DNA of 64,000 nt from UBA11612 sp964475755. GTDB taxonomy: Bacteria > Pseudomonadota > Alphaproteobacteria > Rhodospirillales > Rhodospirillaceae. The number at the start of each line of letters is the position of its first letter. Position 1 is the stretch's first letter. The notes under the pieces were generated by a model that had not been told where the DNA came from, did no database searches, and worked only from the letters and a program-made list of their open reading frames with translations. The stretch lies in assembly GCA_964475755.1 (NCBI GenBank), contig CAYYXR010000010.1, positions 1 to 64,000 on the forward strand. The letters are read 5' to 3'. Made by a program: the position numbers and the translations under genes. Positions 50,675 to 59,754 of this stretch are shown one piece after another.

Positions 50675-53125
50675 TCAGTTTCCGGCTGCGCGCGAAGCGC
50701 CGGGCGCGCCCGCACCCACGGGCAATTTGCACGAGATAAGCATGTCCTCGCCATCGGTATCCGTTTTCAAGTTGCCTCCGTGCAATTCGGCAATGCGCTG
50801 CGCAAGGTAAACGCCGAGGCCGCCTTTCGTGTGACCGTTCGAGGTATGCCGTACGGCAAAAGTTACGTCTGAGTTGGCGCCGCTTTCGCGCTTTGCGGAA
50901 AGCGTAATGGCACTGTCGTCGGGCAGGTTTTTCAAGGCACCTGTCAGCAGATGATAAAGTGTTTGTTTGATGCGCGCAGCGTCGCCCACCATCCACCCGA
51001 TATCATCCGGGCAATCAATCGTGAGGCTCGCGCCGTTTCTCTTGAACGACTCTCGCGTCATTGTTGCAACGCGGTTCATGGCATCCGCAATATCAAACGA
51101 ATCCAGTTTGAGCGTCTGCTGTCCCGTTTCGACACCGGAGAGATCGCGCACGTCTTCGACTAGCGTCTTCAAGGTTGACGATGCATCGATAATGTCTTTG
51201 ACCACGGCGGCGGGCTGTACCGGTTTAATGCCAGCCAATCTTTTCGCGAGCGCGCCGATGCTTGAAACAGGCCCTTCCAACTCAGACGCGACGTTTGTCA
51301 AAAATTCCGTGCGTAGCTTGTCGGTGGCCGTCAGCGCTTCAGCGCGACCGCGCAGGGCCTGGGCAACCCGTTCAGGGGCCGATACGTCGTTGTAGCAGAA
51401 GAGGACGCCGCCGTCGGGCAGGGGCACGGAAATAAACTCGAGCACCGATCCGTCGGTGCGCACGACGCGGCCCTGCTGAGCCGCGCGTTGCTTCTCGCTG
51501 TCCAAAGCCGCGAGCATGACCGTGCGGTGACGTGCCCAAACAGCGGCATCGTCGAAGAACTCTTTGAAGGCGTCTATGACATCGGCCAGAAGAGGGCCCT
51601 CGCGCAAAGAGTCCAACTCCAAATTCCACAAATCGGCGAAGGCGGGATTGGCAAGGCGCAATTCCCCTTCCGGGCCGAACACCGCCACGGCTTCCTGAAG
51701 GTTGTCGATGGTCTCGCGCTGAACGGCGATCAACGTGTTGTACGAGCGCTCCAGAGCAAGTTTATCGGTAATGTCCTCGTAGGTTGTGAGAAGACCGCCC
51801 ATGGGGTGCGGCGCGACCACACGCCGCAGCGTTCCGCCGCCGGGCAGGTGAAGCACATCTTCCGTCGGCTCCAGAAGCGACGTGAACCGCGCCAGTTCCT
51901 TTTCTTTATAGGCCGGGAAGTCGGCGACCTCGGGCAGGTGGCGTTCGGCCCGCAAGGCATCGAGAACGGTTGCGTAGGTCGGGGTTTCTTTGAGCCATTC
52001 GGGCGTCAGGTCCCAAAGGTCGGCAAAGGCGGTGTTGAAAAAGATCAACCGCGTGTCAGGGCCGAAGATGGCGATGGCGGTTCTGAGCCGTTCCAAAACC
52101 TCGGCATGCGCTGCCGCTTCCCGTTTCAATCTTGTTTCGAGTTCCTCTTGGCGGGTCACGTCATAGGCGCTGCCCGCAGTCATCCGGCCGGTGCCGTCAG
52201 AAAACAGCGAAGCGGTATCCGGTTGCTCAGAGCCACGTTCATTTTTGTCGACCGGAGATTCAGTGACCTCCATGAGGCGGCGGCTGCCGTCGATCACCAT
52301 GTGAAACGGACTTCGCCGCGTTTCGCCCGACGCGCGCGCCGTTGCCGCCAATGCGCGGACCTCGCGAACGGCAACACGCGGCGCAATCTCGCGCCCGCGG
52401 GCGACAACGTCAGCGTGATCTTTTGCGTCTACCGCCTTCACATAAGCGTCGTTGCAGTAAATGAGTGAAAGATCGTCGTCGCGCAGCCACACCGGATTGG
52501 AAATACCGTCCAAAGCCGCCTTTAAAAGGTTGCGTTCTCGCCGCAGAGAGATTGATTCCTCGGTCAAAGTATCAACGGCGGCGACGCCTTCCGTAACGTC
52601 GTTCATCCACACGACATCGGCCATGGTCCGGCCCAAGGCATCCAACGCGCGAACACCGCGCGCTTGAATGCGCCGGCCTGTCGCGGTGTGATCTAAATCG
52701 GTTTCAAACCCGACGCCCCCGTCGCGCAAGTCGGCGATCGAGCCCTCCAGCCGCTCCTGTGAGGTCTTGTCGAATCCCTCCAACACTTCGCTGAATCCGG
52801 ACTCCATGCCGCGAAATAAATCGAGCAGGACGGCAAGGCGCCGCGAGCAATAGCCCTCTGTACGAAATACAGGCAGCGCCTGGGCGTCGATGTTGTCTTC
52901 GGTAATCGGCTGATGAAACCAGGCGAAATAGCCTTCGGGCGCCGTCTCCAATGCCGCTTGAACGGCATCGCGCGTGTAAAGCGCCTTGTCTGTTTCCTGC
53001 TCGGCGCGTTGCCACAGAGTGTACTGGCGCCAAAGCGCCCACGCTGCCGGGGGTACCAGCAGCAGCACCGCGGCCAAACCGGTCAGAACCGGCGGCGTCA
53101 ACAGCTCCGAAATGTCGCCGGGCAC
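50675..53125 (-). CDS. DivL-like multi-PAS pseudo-histidine kinase (Ser at phosphoacceptor site)
   Basis: 816 residues from a GTG with GAGGGG upstream. One membrane helix (about 12-31) is followed by coiled coil and at least three PAS-like domains (about 200-300, 345-455, 470-585). The histidine-kinase core is visibly degenerate. The H box reads NVASELEGPV, with Ser614 where His is expected. The N-box asparagine is replaced by Gly (LLTGALK) and no G1 (DxGxG) is seen, while G2 survives as GGLGVYLAQRI. Caulobacter DivL is similarly built, with Tyr at this site, and controls CckA and CtrA. Position between tsaE and ahcY supports DivL orthology, from remembered synteny. Direct kinase activity is unlikely. 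Confidence 0.8.
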   Translation of the reverse strand: MPGDISELLTPPVLTGLAAVLLLVPPAAWALWRQYTLWQRAEQETDKALYTRDAVQAALETAPEGYFAWFHQPITEDNIDAQALPVFRTEGYCSRRLAVLLDLFRGMESGFSEVLEGFDKTSQERLEGSIADLRDGGVGFETDLDHTATGRRIQARGVRALDALGRTMADVVWMNDVTEGVAAVDTLTEESISLRRERNLLKAALDGISNPVWLRDDDLSLIYCNDAYVKAVDAKDHADVVARGREIAPRVAVREVRALAATARASGETRRSPFHMVIDGSRRLMEVTESPVDKNERGSEQPDTASLFSDGTGRMTAGSAYDVTRQEELETRLKREAAAHAEVLERLRTAIAIFGPDTRLIFFNTAFADLWDLTPEWLKETPTYATVLDALRAERHLPEVADFPAYKEKELARFTSLLEPTEDVLHLPGGGTLRRVVAPHPMGGLLTTYEDITDKLALERSYNTLIAVQRETIDNLQEAVAVFGPEGELRLANPAFADLWNLELDSLREGPLLADVIDAFKEFFDDAAVWARHRTVMLAALDSEKQRAAQQGRVVRTDGSVLEFISVPLPDGGVLFCYNDVSAPERVAQALRGRAEALTATDKLRTEFLTNVASELEGPVSSIGALAKRLAGIKPVQPAAVVKDIIDASSTLKTLVEDVRDLSGVETGQQTLKLDSFDIADAMNRVATMTRESFKRNGASLTIDCPDDIGWMVGDAARIKQTLYHLLTGALKNLPDDSAITLSAKRESGANSDVTFAVRHTSNGHTKGGLGVYLAQRIAELHGGNLKTDTDGEDMLISCKLPVGAGAPGASRAAGN

Positions 53126-53195
53126 CGCACCCCTCTTCAGTCCTTGCGCGATATTCCGGCCCCATGGCCGGAGCGCCCACTATAAGGCGAAGTGG

Positions 53196-54593
53196 TTAAT
53201 AGCGGTAGGTTTCAGGCTTAAAGGGTCCTGCGGGCTTAACGCCGATGTAGCTGGCCTGACGCTCTGACAGTTTGGTCAATTTGGCGCCCACCTTGGCGAG
53301 ATGGAATTCGGCGACCTTCTCGTCCAGGTGCTTGGGCAGCACATAGACCTTATTTTCGTATTTGGCGCCGTTGTTCCAAAGCTCCATCTGGGCCAGCACC
53401 TGATTGCTGAAGGACGCGCTCATGACAAAGCTGGGGTGGCCTGTTGCGCATCCCAGATTCACGAGGCGGCCTTCGGCCAGCAGGATAATCCGCTTGCCGT
53501 CGGGAAACTCAACTTCGTCCACTTGCGCCTTCACATTGTGCCATTTGAAATTCTTGAGCGCTTCAACCTGAATTTCCGTATCGAAGTGCCCGATATTGCA
53601 GACAATGGCGCGATCTTTCATGTCCCGCATGTGATCGACCGTAATCACATCAAGATTGCCCGTTGCGGTGACAAAGATGTCGCCCTGAGATGCGGCGTCG
53701 TCCATGGTCACGACTTGATAGCCTTCCATCGCCGCTTGCAGGGCGCAGATGGGATCAACTTCGGTTACCATCACGCGGCAGCCGGCCTGACGGAGAGATG
53801 CCGCCGAACCTTTGCCGACGTCGCCGAAACCGTTCACCACGGCAACCTTGCCTGCCATCATCACGTCGGTGGCGCGGCGAATGCCGTCCACCAAACTTTC
53901 GCGGCAGCCATAAATGTTGTCGAATTTCGATTTGGTCACGCTGTCGTTGACGTTGATGGCTGGAAAGGGAAGACGGCCGTCTTTTGCCATTTGATAAAGA
54001 CGATGCACGCCTGTGGTGGTTTCCTCGCTCACCCCTTTAAGGCTTGCTTTGACTTTCGAGTACCAGCCCGGCTGTTCCTTGAGGCGCTTTGCAATCGCGG
54101 CGAACAGCACGGTTTCTTCTTCATTGGTGGGCTTGGAAATTACCGAAGGGTCGGTTTCGGCCTGGGCGCCAAGAACGATGAGCAATGTGGCGTCTCCGCC
54201 GTCATCGAGAATGAGATTGGGTGCTCCGCCGTCGCTCCATTCAAATATCTTGTGGGTGTAATCCCAATACTCCTCCAGTGACTCGCCTTTGTGCGCAAAC
54301 ACCGGGGTGCCGCCTGCGGCGATAGCCGCTGCCGCATGGTCCTGAGTGGAAAACACATTGCACGACGCCCACCGGACATCAGCGCCAAGGTGTTTGAGTG
54401 TTTCAATCAGGACGGCGGTTTGAATGGTCATGTGCAGGGAGCCGGCGACGCGCGCGCCTTTCAAGGGCTGCTTGCTGCCATATTCTTCGCGAATGGCCAT
54501 TAGGCCGGGCATTTCCGTTTCCGCGATGGCGATTTCAGTCCGGCCCCAAGAGGAAAGCCCAATGTCCTTAACTTTGTAGTCGCTGAAGTTCAT
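53196..54593 (-). CDS. ahcY: Adenosylhomocysteinase
   Basis: 465 residues. It hydrolyses S-adenosylhomocysteine to adenosine and homocysteine with bound NAD. Visible motifs: GSLHMTIQTAVLIETL, NVFSTQDHAAAA, NVNDSVTKSKFDN (catalytic Lys/Asp), the Rossmann loop GFGDVGKGSAASL and C-terminal KPETYRY. The length includes the insertion of about 40 residues found in long bacterial forms. No SAH-riboswitch-like sequence was recognised in the short leader (54594-54689). Confidence 0.98.
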   Translation of the reverse strand: MNFSDYKVKDIGLSSWGRTEIAIAETEMPGLMAIREEYGSKQPLKGARVAGSLHMTIQTAVLIETLKHLGADVRWASCNVFSTQDHAAAAIAAGGTPVFAHKGESLEEYWDYTHKIFEWSDGGAPNLILDDGGDATLLIVLGAQAETDPSVISKPTNEEETVLFAAIAKRLKEQPGWYSKVKASLKGVSEETTTGVHRLYQMAKDGRLPFPAINVNDSVTKSKFDNIYGCRESLVDGIRRATDVMMAGKVAVVNGFGDVGKGSAASLRQAGCRVMVTEVDPICALQAAMEGYQVVTMDDAASQGDIFVTATGNLDVITVDHMRDMKDRAIVCNIGHFDTEIQVEALKNFKWHNVKAQVDEVEFPDGKRIILLAEGRLVNLGCATGHPSFVMSASFSNQVLAQMELWNNGAKYENKVYVLPKHLDEKVAEFHLAKVGAKLTKLSERQASYIGVKPAGPFKPETYRY

Positions 54594-54689
54594 CCTGATG
54601 TTTCTCCTGGGCGCCGCGCGGCGCGTACAATGATCAAACCGGGGTGGCGCGCCGTATAGCAGCCGCGCCGGAATCTAGCAACCTGAGCC

Positions 54690-56471
54690 CTATTTTGCCT
54701 TGGAAATGTAGTCGAGCAGAACTTTGAGGCGTCCCGGGTCGGACTCGCTGGTCAAGCGGCGGACACGTCCGGTAATCGCCGAAAGATTGAGATCCAGAAC
54801 GGCTTTTTTGACGTGAGGCAAGCTGGCCGGGGCCATCGACAACTCTGTGATTCCAAAACCCAGTAAAATAGGTGTCATTCGCTCATCGCCCGCCATTTCA
54901 CCGCAGATCGAAACGGGGATACCTGCGGCGGATGCCGCCTCGGCGGAAAATTGAATAAGGCGCAAAACCGCCGGATGAAGCGGATTGTACAAATAAGCGA
55001 CTTGTTCGTCCGCGCGATCGATCGCCAACGTGTATTGCGTCAGATCGTTCGTGCCGATGGCGAAGAAATCCGATTCAGCGGCTAGCGCGTCGGCGGCCAG
55101 TGCCGCGCCTGGAATCTCGATCATGACGCCCACCGGCGGAAGAGGGTCGGCGATTTTGGTGCCGCGCCGTTTCAGCTTGCGGGCCACGCGCGCAAGCACA
55201 TCCCTGACTTCCCTGACTTCATCGACGGTGCACACCATGGGCAGCAGAATGCGAACGGGGCCCAAAGCACCAGCCCGCAGGATCGCGGCGAGTTGGGTCA
55301 TCAGTATTTTGCGCCGGGCGAGGGCAAATCGAATGGCACGCAACCCGAGAGCCGGATTTGGCCCGGGTTTCAATCCCACGGCTTCACCTAATTTGTCTGC
55401 ACCGATATCCAGTATGCGGACCGTCACGGGACGCCCGTCCAGTTTCTGAACGACGTTTGATAACTCCTTCGTTTGATCGTCTTCGGAGGGAAGGTCCGGG
55501 CGATTCATGAACATGAACTCGCTGCGGAACAAACCGATCCCTTCCGCGCCGGTTTCAATCACCGCTTCCAGCTCGGAAGGCAGTTCGATATTGGCCATCA
55601 AACTGACGCGGAACCCGTCTTTCGTAATTGCGGGGACGGATTTCAGTTTTTGAAGCCCCCGTAGCGATCGCAGGAAGCTTGCCCGCTTTTGGCGGTATGT
55701 TTTTAGGGTCGCCGCGGACGGTGAGACGATCACGGTCCCGTCGGAACCATCCACGACAATGGTCTCGCCAGTCTCAACGTTGTCGATAAGATCGGGGACG
55801 GCGATGACAGCCGGTATGCCTAAAGACCGCGCGACAATCGCCATATGGCTTTCCGCTCCGCCGAGGGTCGTTGCAAGTCCGCCGACTTGTTCGGGGTCCA
55901 GCAGCGCCGTATCCGCCGGTGATAGTTCATCCGCTACCACGATGGCATTGCGCGGGACATTTCCGATACCGACCGGCGTGTTTTGTCCCAGGCTTTCTAC
56001 CAATCTTCGTCCGATTTCCCGGATATCGGCGACACGGGCCGATAGGTACTGATCTTCCATGGCCGCGAAGGCTTCGGTCATAAGGCCGATTTCCTTGACG
56101 ACCGCCGCCTCGGCGTTGATCTGTTCGTCTGCGATGCGCTTTTGGACGCCGCGAATGAGCCGCGACCCGCTCAGCATTTGCTGGTACGCGTCGAGAATGT
56201 ATCCAAGCTCTTCGCCCGCCGCTGTTTTCATCCGCTGGGCCTTGGCCTGGAGCACGCCCACCCGATCGGCGGCTTTTTCGGCCGCTTGTTCGAAGCGCGT
56301 TTGTTCGGATTTGATTTTGCCGGCGGCTATGCGCGTTTCGTGGACCTGGACGACGGCACGTGAGTCATAGCGATAGACGGAGCCGATCGCGACGCCCGCG
56401 CCGACAGGCTGCCCGTTAAATATCCGCTCACGGCTTTTGGATGCGGCGGATGACTTTGTCTTACTCTTCAT
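54690..56471 (-). CDS. ptsI: PTS enzyme I (phosphoenolpyruvate-protein phosphotransferase)
   Basis: 593 residues from the ATG at 56471, which overlaps the ptsH stop by 11 bases. The phospho-histidine is H209 in GGAESHMAIVARSLGIPAV. PEP-binding landmarks are EGIGLFRSEFMFM, PVTVRILDIGADK and FAIGTNDLTQYTLAIDR. No N-terminal GAF domain is present, so it is not of the PtsP type, although the context is regulatory. It passes phosphate from PEP to HPr. No EIIB or EIIC gene is in the window. Confidence 0.95.
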   Translation of the reverse strand: MKSKTKSSAASKSRERIFNGQPVGAGVAIGSVYRYDSRAVVQVHETRIAAGKIKSEQTRFEQAAEKAADRVGVLQAKAQRMKTAAGEELGYILDAYQQMLSGSRLIRGVQKRIADEQINAEAAVVKEIGLMTEAFAAMEDQYLSARVADIREIGRRLVESLGQNTPVGIGNVPRNAIVVADELSPADTALLDPEQVGGLATTLGGAESHMAIVARSLGIPAVIAVPDLIDNVETGETIVVDGSDGTVIVSPSAATLKTYRQKRASFLRSLRGLQKLKSVPAITKDGFRVSLMANIELPSELEAVIETGAEGIGLFRSEFMFMNRPDLPSEDDQTKELSNVVQKLDGRPVTVRILDIGADKLGEAVGLKPGPNPALGLRAIRFALARRKILMTQLAAILRAGALGPVRILLPMVCTVDEVREVRDVLARVARKLKRRGTKIADPLPPVGVMIEIPGAALAADALAAESDFFAIGTNDLTQYTLAIDRADEQVAYLYNPLHPAVLRLIQFSAEAASAAGIPVSICGEMAGDERMTPILLGFGITELSMAPASLPHVKKAVLDLNLSAITGRVRRLTSESDPGRLKVLLDYISKAK

Positions 56472-56739
56472 CGAATTTGTTTGCCACCAACTGGCAGAGG
56501 GCCTCGAGCGCGTCGTCCGCGTCAGGGCCGGACGTTTTGATCTCAATGACGGTGCCTTGGCCTGCGGCCAGCATCATGAGGCCCATGATGGAGCCGCCGG
56601 ATACTTCCGAAAGCCCTTTTGCGACTTTTATCTCGGCTTCGAATTTCGCCGCCGTCTTGCAGAATTTCGCGGCGGCGCGGGCATGTAGTCCTTTGCCGTT
56701 GCATATTTCGACCTGACGCCGCTTTTGGTCACCCGTCAT
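56461..56739 (-). CDS. ptsH: HPr phosphocarrier protein
   Basis: 92 residues. The EI-dependent phosphorylation site is His19 in GKGLHARAAAKF, and the HprK target is Ser50 in GGSIMGLMML, equivalent to Ser46 elsewhere. Both are intact, so the protein can be controlled by EI and by the HprK encoded in the same cluster. Confidence 0.96.
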   Translation of the reverse strand: MTGDQKRRQVEICNGKGLHARAAAKFCKTAAKFEAEIKVAKGLSEVSGGSIMGLMMLAAGQGTVIEIKTSGPDADDALEALCQLVANKFDEE

Positions 56740-56805
56740 TGGTGTTTGTCCTGACCCGCCTTCCGAGCAATACCGGCGCGAGAACCGGCCGACGCACTTC
56801 CGGGG

Positions 56806-57240
56806 CTATCCTTGAGCTTTTTTTTCTTGAGTGAGCAACGCCGAGGCGACGTTGATATATTTTCGTCCTGCTTCCTGCGCGTGAGAAACCGCAGACTGCA
56901 ATGATTCGGTGCCGCGCACGGAGGCGAGTTTGATGAGCATGGGCAGGTTGACCCCGGCGATCACTTCGACCGGCGAACTATCCATAATGGAAATTGCCAA
57001 ATTGGACGGCGTTCCGCCGAACATATCGGTCAAAACAACCACGCCTTCACCAGCGTTGACGCCGTCCACCGCTTTTACGATTTCAGCGCGGCGTTTTTCC
57101 ATATCGTCTTCGGGGCCGATGCACACGGTGGCAATCTGGGTTTGAGGTCCGACCACATGCTCCATGGCCGCGACAAGTTCGAGCGCCAAACGGCCATGAG
57201 TTACCAGAACCAGGCCGATCAATGGTTTTGACTGAGACAT
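56806..57240 (-). CDS. PTS EIIA component, mannose family
   Basis: 144 residues. The active histidine is His15 in LVLVTHGRLALELV. The loop VVVLTDMFGGTPSNLA and NLPMLIKLASVR are typical of ManX-type EIIA. In alphaproteobacteria a stand-alone EIIA-Man receives phosphate from HPr and acts on regulators and not on sugar transport. A perfect palindrome (57281-57295) lies 41 bases before the start codon. Confidence 0.94.
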   Translation of the reverse strand: MSQSKPLIGLVLVTHGRLALELVAAMEHVVGPQTQIATVCIGPEDDMEKRRAEIVKAVDGVNAGEGVVVLTDMFGGTPSNLAISIMDSSPVEVIAGVNLPMLIKLASVRGTESLQSAVSHAQEAGRKYINVASALLTQEKKAQG

Positions 57241-57280
57241 GAAAAAATAGAGGCCTTAAAATGAGATCGTCTCGAAAGCG

Positions 57281-57295
57281 TTCGCAACTTGCGAA
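57281..57295. promoter_or_regulatory. Perfect palindrome upstream of the EIIA gene
   Basis: TTCGCAA-C-TTGCGAA, two exact 7-base arms around one base, lies in the 135-base gap between rapZ and the EIIA gene. The size and position suit an operator; the regulator is unknown. Confidence 0.4.
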
Positions 57296-57375
57296 AGGGG
57301 GCGCAGCTTACCTAATCGCCGCTTGGGAAGCGACCCCAACTTATACGTTGATTTCTCTGGGGATTTTGCCGGGTT

Positions 57376-58299
57376 TTACCCCCTGTCCGGCGCGGACGGG
57401 CCGGCCGCATGGACGTCCCGGTGGCGGATAGTGGGCGCGTCGATCTTGCCCGCAATCCACTCAGATAGACGTTCAGCGACGTACACCGAGCGGTGCCGTC
57501 CGCCCGTGCACCCTATTGCGATTGTCAGGTAGCTTTTGCCCTCAGCTTCGTAAAGGGGCAGCAACGGCTCCAGTAAATTTGTCACGCCGCTCAAGAAGGA
57601 CCCAAGTGCTTCGTCCTTTGCGATAAAGTCGCCAACCTTTTTGTTTAATCCGGTGAGGGGTCTGAGTTCGGGATCGTAATGCGGGTTTTTCAAGAACCGT
57701 ACGTCGAACACTAAGTCCGCATCGCGTGGCAACCCATAGCGATAGCCGAACGACATCAAGAAAACCTGCAGGCCGCGGCGCGCCGTGTCGCCGTATTGGC
57801 CCAGTAAAATCCGTTTCAAATCACTTGGCGTGAGCCGGGACGTATCGATGACCAAATCGGCGTGCTCACGCACTTGATCGAGCAAGCGCCGCTCTGTTTC
57901 GATGCCGACGGTTACCGGTAAATCGTCGGCGAGTGGATGCGGGCGGCGGGATTCCGTATAACGCTGTCCGATCACTTCGTTGTCGCAGTCCAGGAATACA
58001 ATGCTTGCGGACAGCGAAGTGTTTGTTCGCATGGAATCCAGGGTCTGGATCAGCCGCGCCGCGTCGAAATCGCGCGTTCGGATGTCGATGCCGACGGCGA
58101 TCGGTCCTTGCGATCCTTCTCCGGCCGTGACGATCGCGTTCAGTAAAGCCAGGGGAAGGTTGTCGACGGTCTCAAAGCCGGCGTCCTCCAGTGCGTGAAG
58201 CGCCGCACTTTTTCCGGCGCCCGACATGCCCGTCACCACCACAACGCGTGTGCCCGCGGCGTCCGGCTCTACCTTCTTTTCATCCTTTTTGCGCGGCAC
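57376..58299 (-). CDS. rapZ: RNase adapter / nucleotide-binding protein RapZ
   Basis: 307 residues starting at a GTG three bases after the hprK stop. The Walker A loop is GMSGAGKS (24-31). The C-terminal domain has GCTGGRHRSVYVAERL, the conserved glucosamine-6-phosphate-sensing part. In E. coli RapZ guides RNase E to the GlmZ sRNA; in alphaproteobacteria its role is less clear, but linkage to hprK and the PTS is conserved. An N-terminal lysine-rich extension (PRKKDEKK) is extra. Confidence 0.94.
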   Translation of the reverse strand: MPRKKDEKKVEPDAAGTRVVVVTGMSGAGKSAALHALEDAGFETVDNLPLALLNAIVTAGEGSQGPIAVGIDIRTRDFDAARLIQTLDSMRTNTSLSASIVFLDCDNEVIGQRYTESRRPHPLADDLPVTVGIETERRLLDQVREHADLVIDTSRLTPSDLKRILLGQYGDTARRGLQVFLMSFGYRYGLPRDADLVFDVRFLKNPHYDPELRPLTGLNKKVGDFIAKDEALGSFLSGVTNLLEPLLPLYEAEGKSYLTIAIGCTGGRHRSVYVAERLSEWIAGKIDAPTIRHRDVHAAGPSAPDRG

Positions 58300-58302
58300 G
58301 CC

Positions 58303-58725
58303 TTAGGCTTGCTCCGGTTCATGGGTGAGGGCCATGCGAATTTTCGCGGGCGCCGAGGCTTCGAAAGCGCAGAGCTCGATCCGCCGGACGCGTGCGCCCT
58401 CCACGTCAATAGGCATGGTCTCGGGCATGCGCTCGATGTTCTCAGCCGGGACCAAGTCTACCACCAAATCGACTTTTACGGACGAAATTGCGTTCAAATT
58501 GACGATGCCGTAGCCACGCACCTCAAGATTACCCGCAATGGTTTTTGGTGCAGACAAAAAAAGTTCACCGCCCATAACGCTGGCTTCACAATAATCGTCG
58601 GACACCAGTTTGGCCCCCTGATCGATCAGGCGAAGCGCGAGGTCAGATTTGCCCGAGCCGGACGGACCGCGAATCAAAACACCTCGGTCACCGATCGCAA
58701 CGCATGTTCCGTTCATAAGCGGCAT
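58303..58725 (-). CDS. hprK: HPr kinase/phosphorylase, short form
   Basis: 140 residues, only the catalytic domain, as usual in alphaproteobacteria (Firmicute forms are near 310). The P-loop GPSGSGKSD is at 20-28, followed by LVSDDYCEA and EVRGYGIVN. It would phosphorylate HPr Ser50. In related bacteria hprK is next to chvG; here a transporter gene in the opposite direction separates them. Confidence 0.93.
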   Translation of the reverse strand: MPLMNGTCVAIGDRGVLIRGPSGSGKSDLALRLIDQGAKLVSDDYCEASVMGGELFLSAPKTIAGNLEVRGYGIVNLNAISSVKVDLVVDLVPAENIERMPETMPIDVEGARVRRIELCAFEASAPAKIRMALTHEPEQA

Positions 58726-58874
58726 GATTTTGCATTCCCACCGGTCTCAGCCTGTGTCGGCCCAGCGGTTCTGTCAACGGAAGGTGAAGTCAAAATTACA
58801 TATTTCATCGGCCCGGTGGAATTGGCGTGGAAGGTATCGTATGTCTGACGCCCGACTTGTAACGTTGTGCGCCC

Positions 58875-59750
58875 ATGCTTCAGCAAATCTTTGCCATCAT
58901 CGCCCCGGTTTTCATCGTCGCCGCCGTTGGGTTTTTTTGGAAGCGGAACAACATGCCGTTCGATACGGCCATGATCACCGATCTCGTGACCTATGTCGGG
59001 GCGCCGTGCCTGCTTTTCTCGTCGCTCCTGGTCAATGGCCCGGACCTTACGGCCATCGGCCAGATCGTCGGCGCGACGGTCTTGGTCGCTTTGATTGTCG
59101 CTGTCGCAGCCTTGGTGCTCCTGAAACTTTTGCGACTGCCGACAGCAGCGTATCTGCCCCCAATGTTCATTCCGAATGTCGGGAACATGGGTTTGCCTCT
59201 TTGCCTGTTCGCTTTTGGCGAACCGGGTTTGGCGCTGGCCGTGGCCTATTACGCTACGAGCTCGGTCATACAATTTACCTTTGGCGTGAGCATTGCCTCG
59301 GGGCGGTTGTCCGCGAACATCATCGCGCGGAATCCCGTTGTCTGGGCGATCGCGGCGGCGCTTGCTCTGTTGTATGCCGATATCCAATTGCCGAAATGGA
59401 TCTCCAACACCACGGAACTGCTGGCCGGCTTTACGATTCCTCTCATGCTGCTGTCCTTGGGCGCGTCTCTTGGGCATCTCAAAGTCCGGACGTTTGGAAG
59501 AAGCGCAGGGCTTGCCGTGTTCAGATTAATCGCCGGATTTGTCGTCGGCGTTGGGGTTGCAGAGGTTTTGGACTTGGACGGCGCGCTCAAGGGCGTTGTT
59601 ATCATTCAGTCGGCCATGCCGACGGCGGTGTTCACCTATCTCTTTTCCATGAAGGCCGGGCAGCGCCCAGAAGAGGTGGGGGGAATTGTGGTGATATCCA
59701 CCGTTTTGTCTTTTCTCACGCTGCCGTTGTTGCTGGCTTACGTGCTGTAA
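58875..59750 (+). CDS. AEC family transporter
   Basis: 291 residues with about ten membrane helices. The N-terminal FAIIAPVFIVAAVGFFWKR, a central MFIPNVGNMGLPLCLFAFGE and C-terminal VIIQSAMPTAVFTYLFSMK are typical of the auxin efflux carrier (AEC) family, which moves carboxylates such as malate or malonate. It is the only plus-strand gene between 37.8 and 64 kb. It sits between hprK and chvG, ending four bases from the chvG stop, and looks like a later insertion. Confidence 0.9.
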   Translation: MLQQIFAIIAPVFIVAAVGFFWKRNNMPFDTAMITDLVTYVGAPCLLFSSLLVNGPDLTAIGQIVGATVLVALIVAVAALVLLKLLRLPTAAYLPPMFIPNVGNMGLPLCLFAFGEPGLALAVAYYATSSVIQFTFGVSIASGRLSANIIARNPVVWAIAAALALLYADIQLPKWISNTTELLAGFTIPLMLLSLGASLGHLKVRTFGRSAGLAVFRLIAGFVVGVGVAEVLDLDGALKGVVIIQSAMPTAVFTYLFSMKAGQRPEEVGGIVVISTVLSFLTLPLLLAYVL

Positions 59751-59754
59751 GGTC

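Noticed and set aside
54594..54689. Possible SAH or SAM riboswitch before ahcY
   Set aside because: The leader is short and I could not match it to the conserved cores of these riboswitches.
58737..58819. CCACCGG...CCGGTGG inverted pair between hprK and the AEC gene
   Set aside because: Arms are nearly 70 bases apart with an extra base on one side; a coincidence is more likely than an operator.
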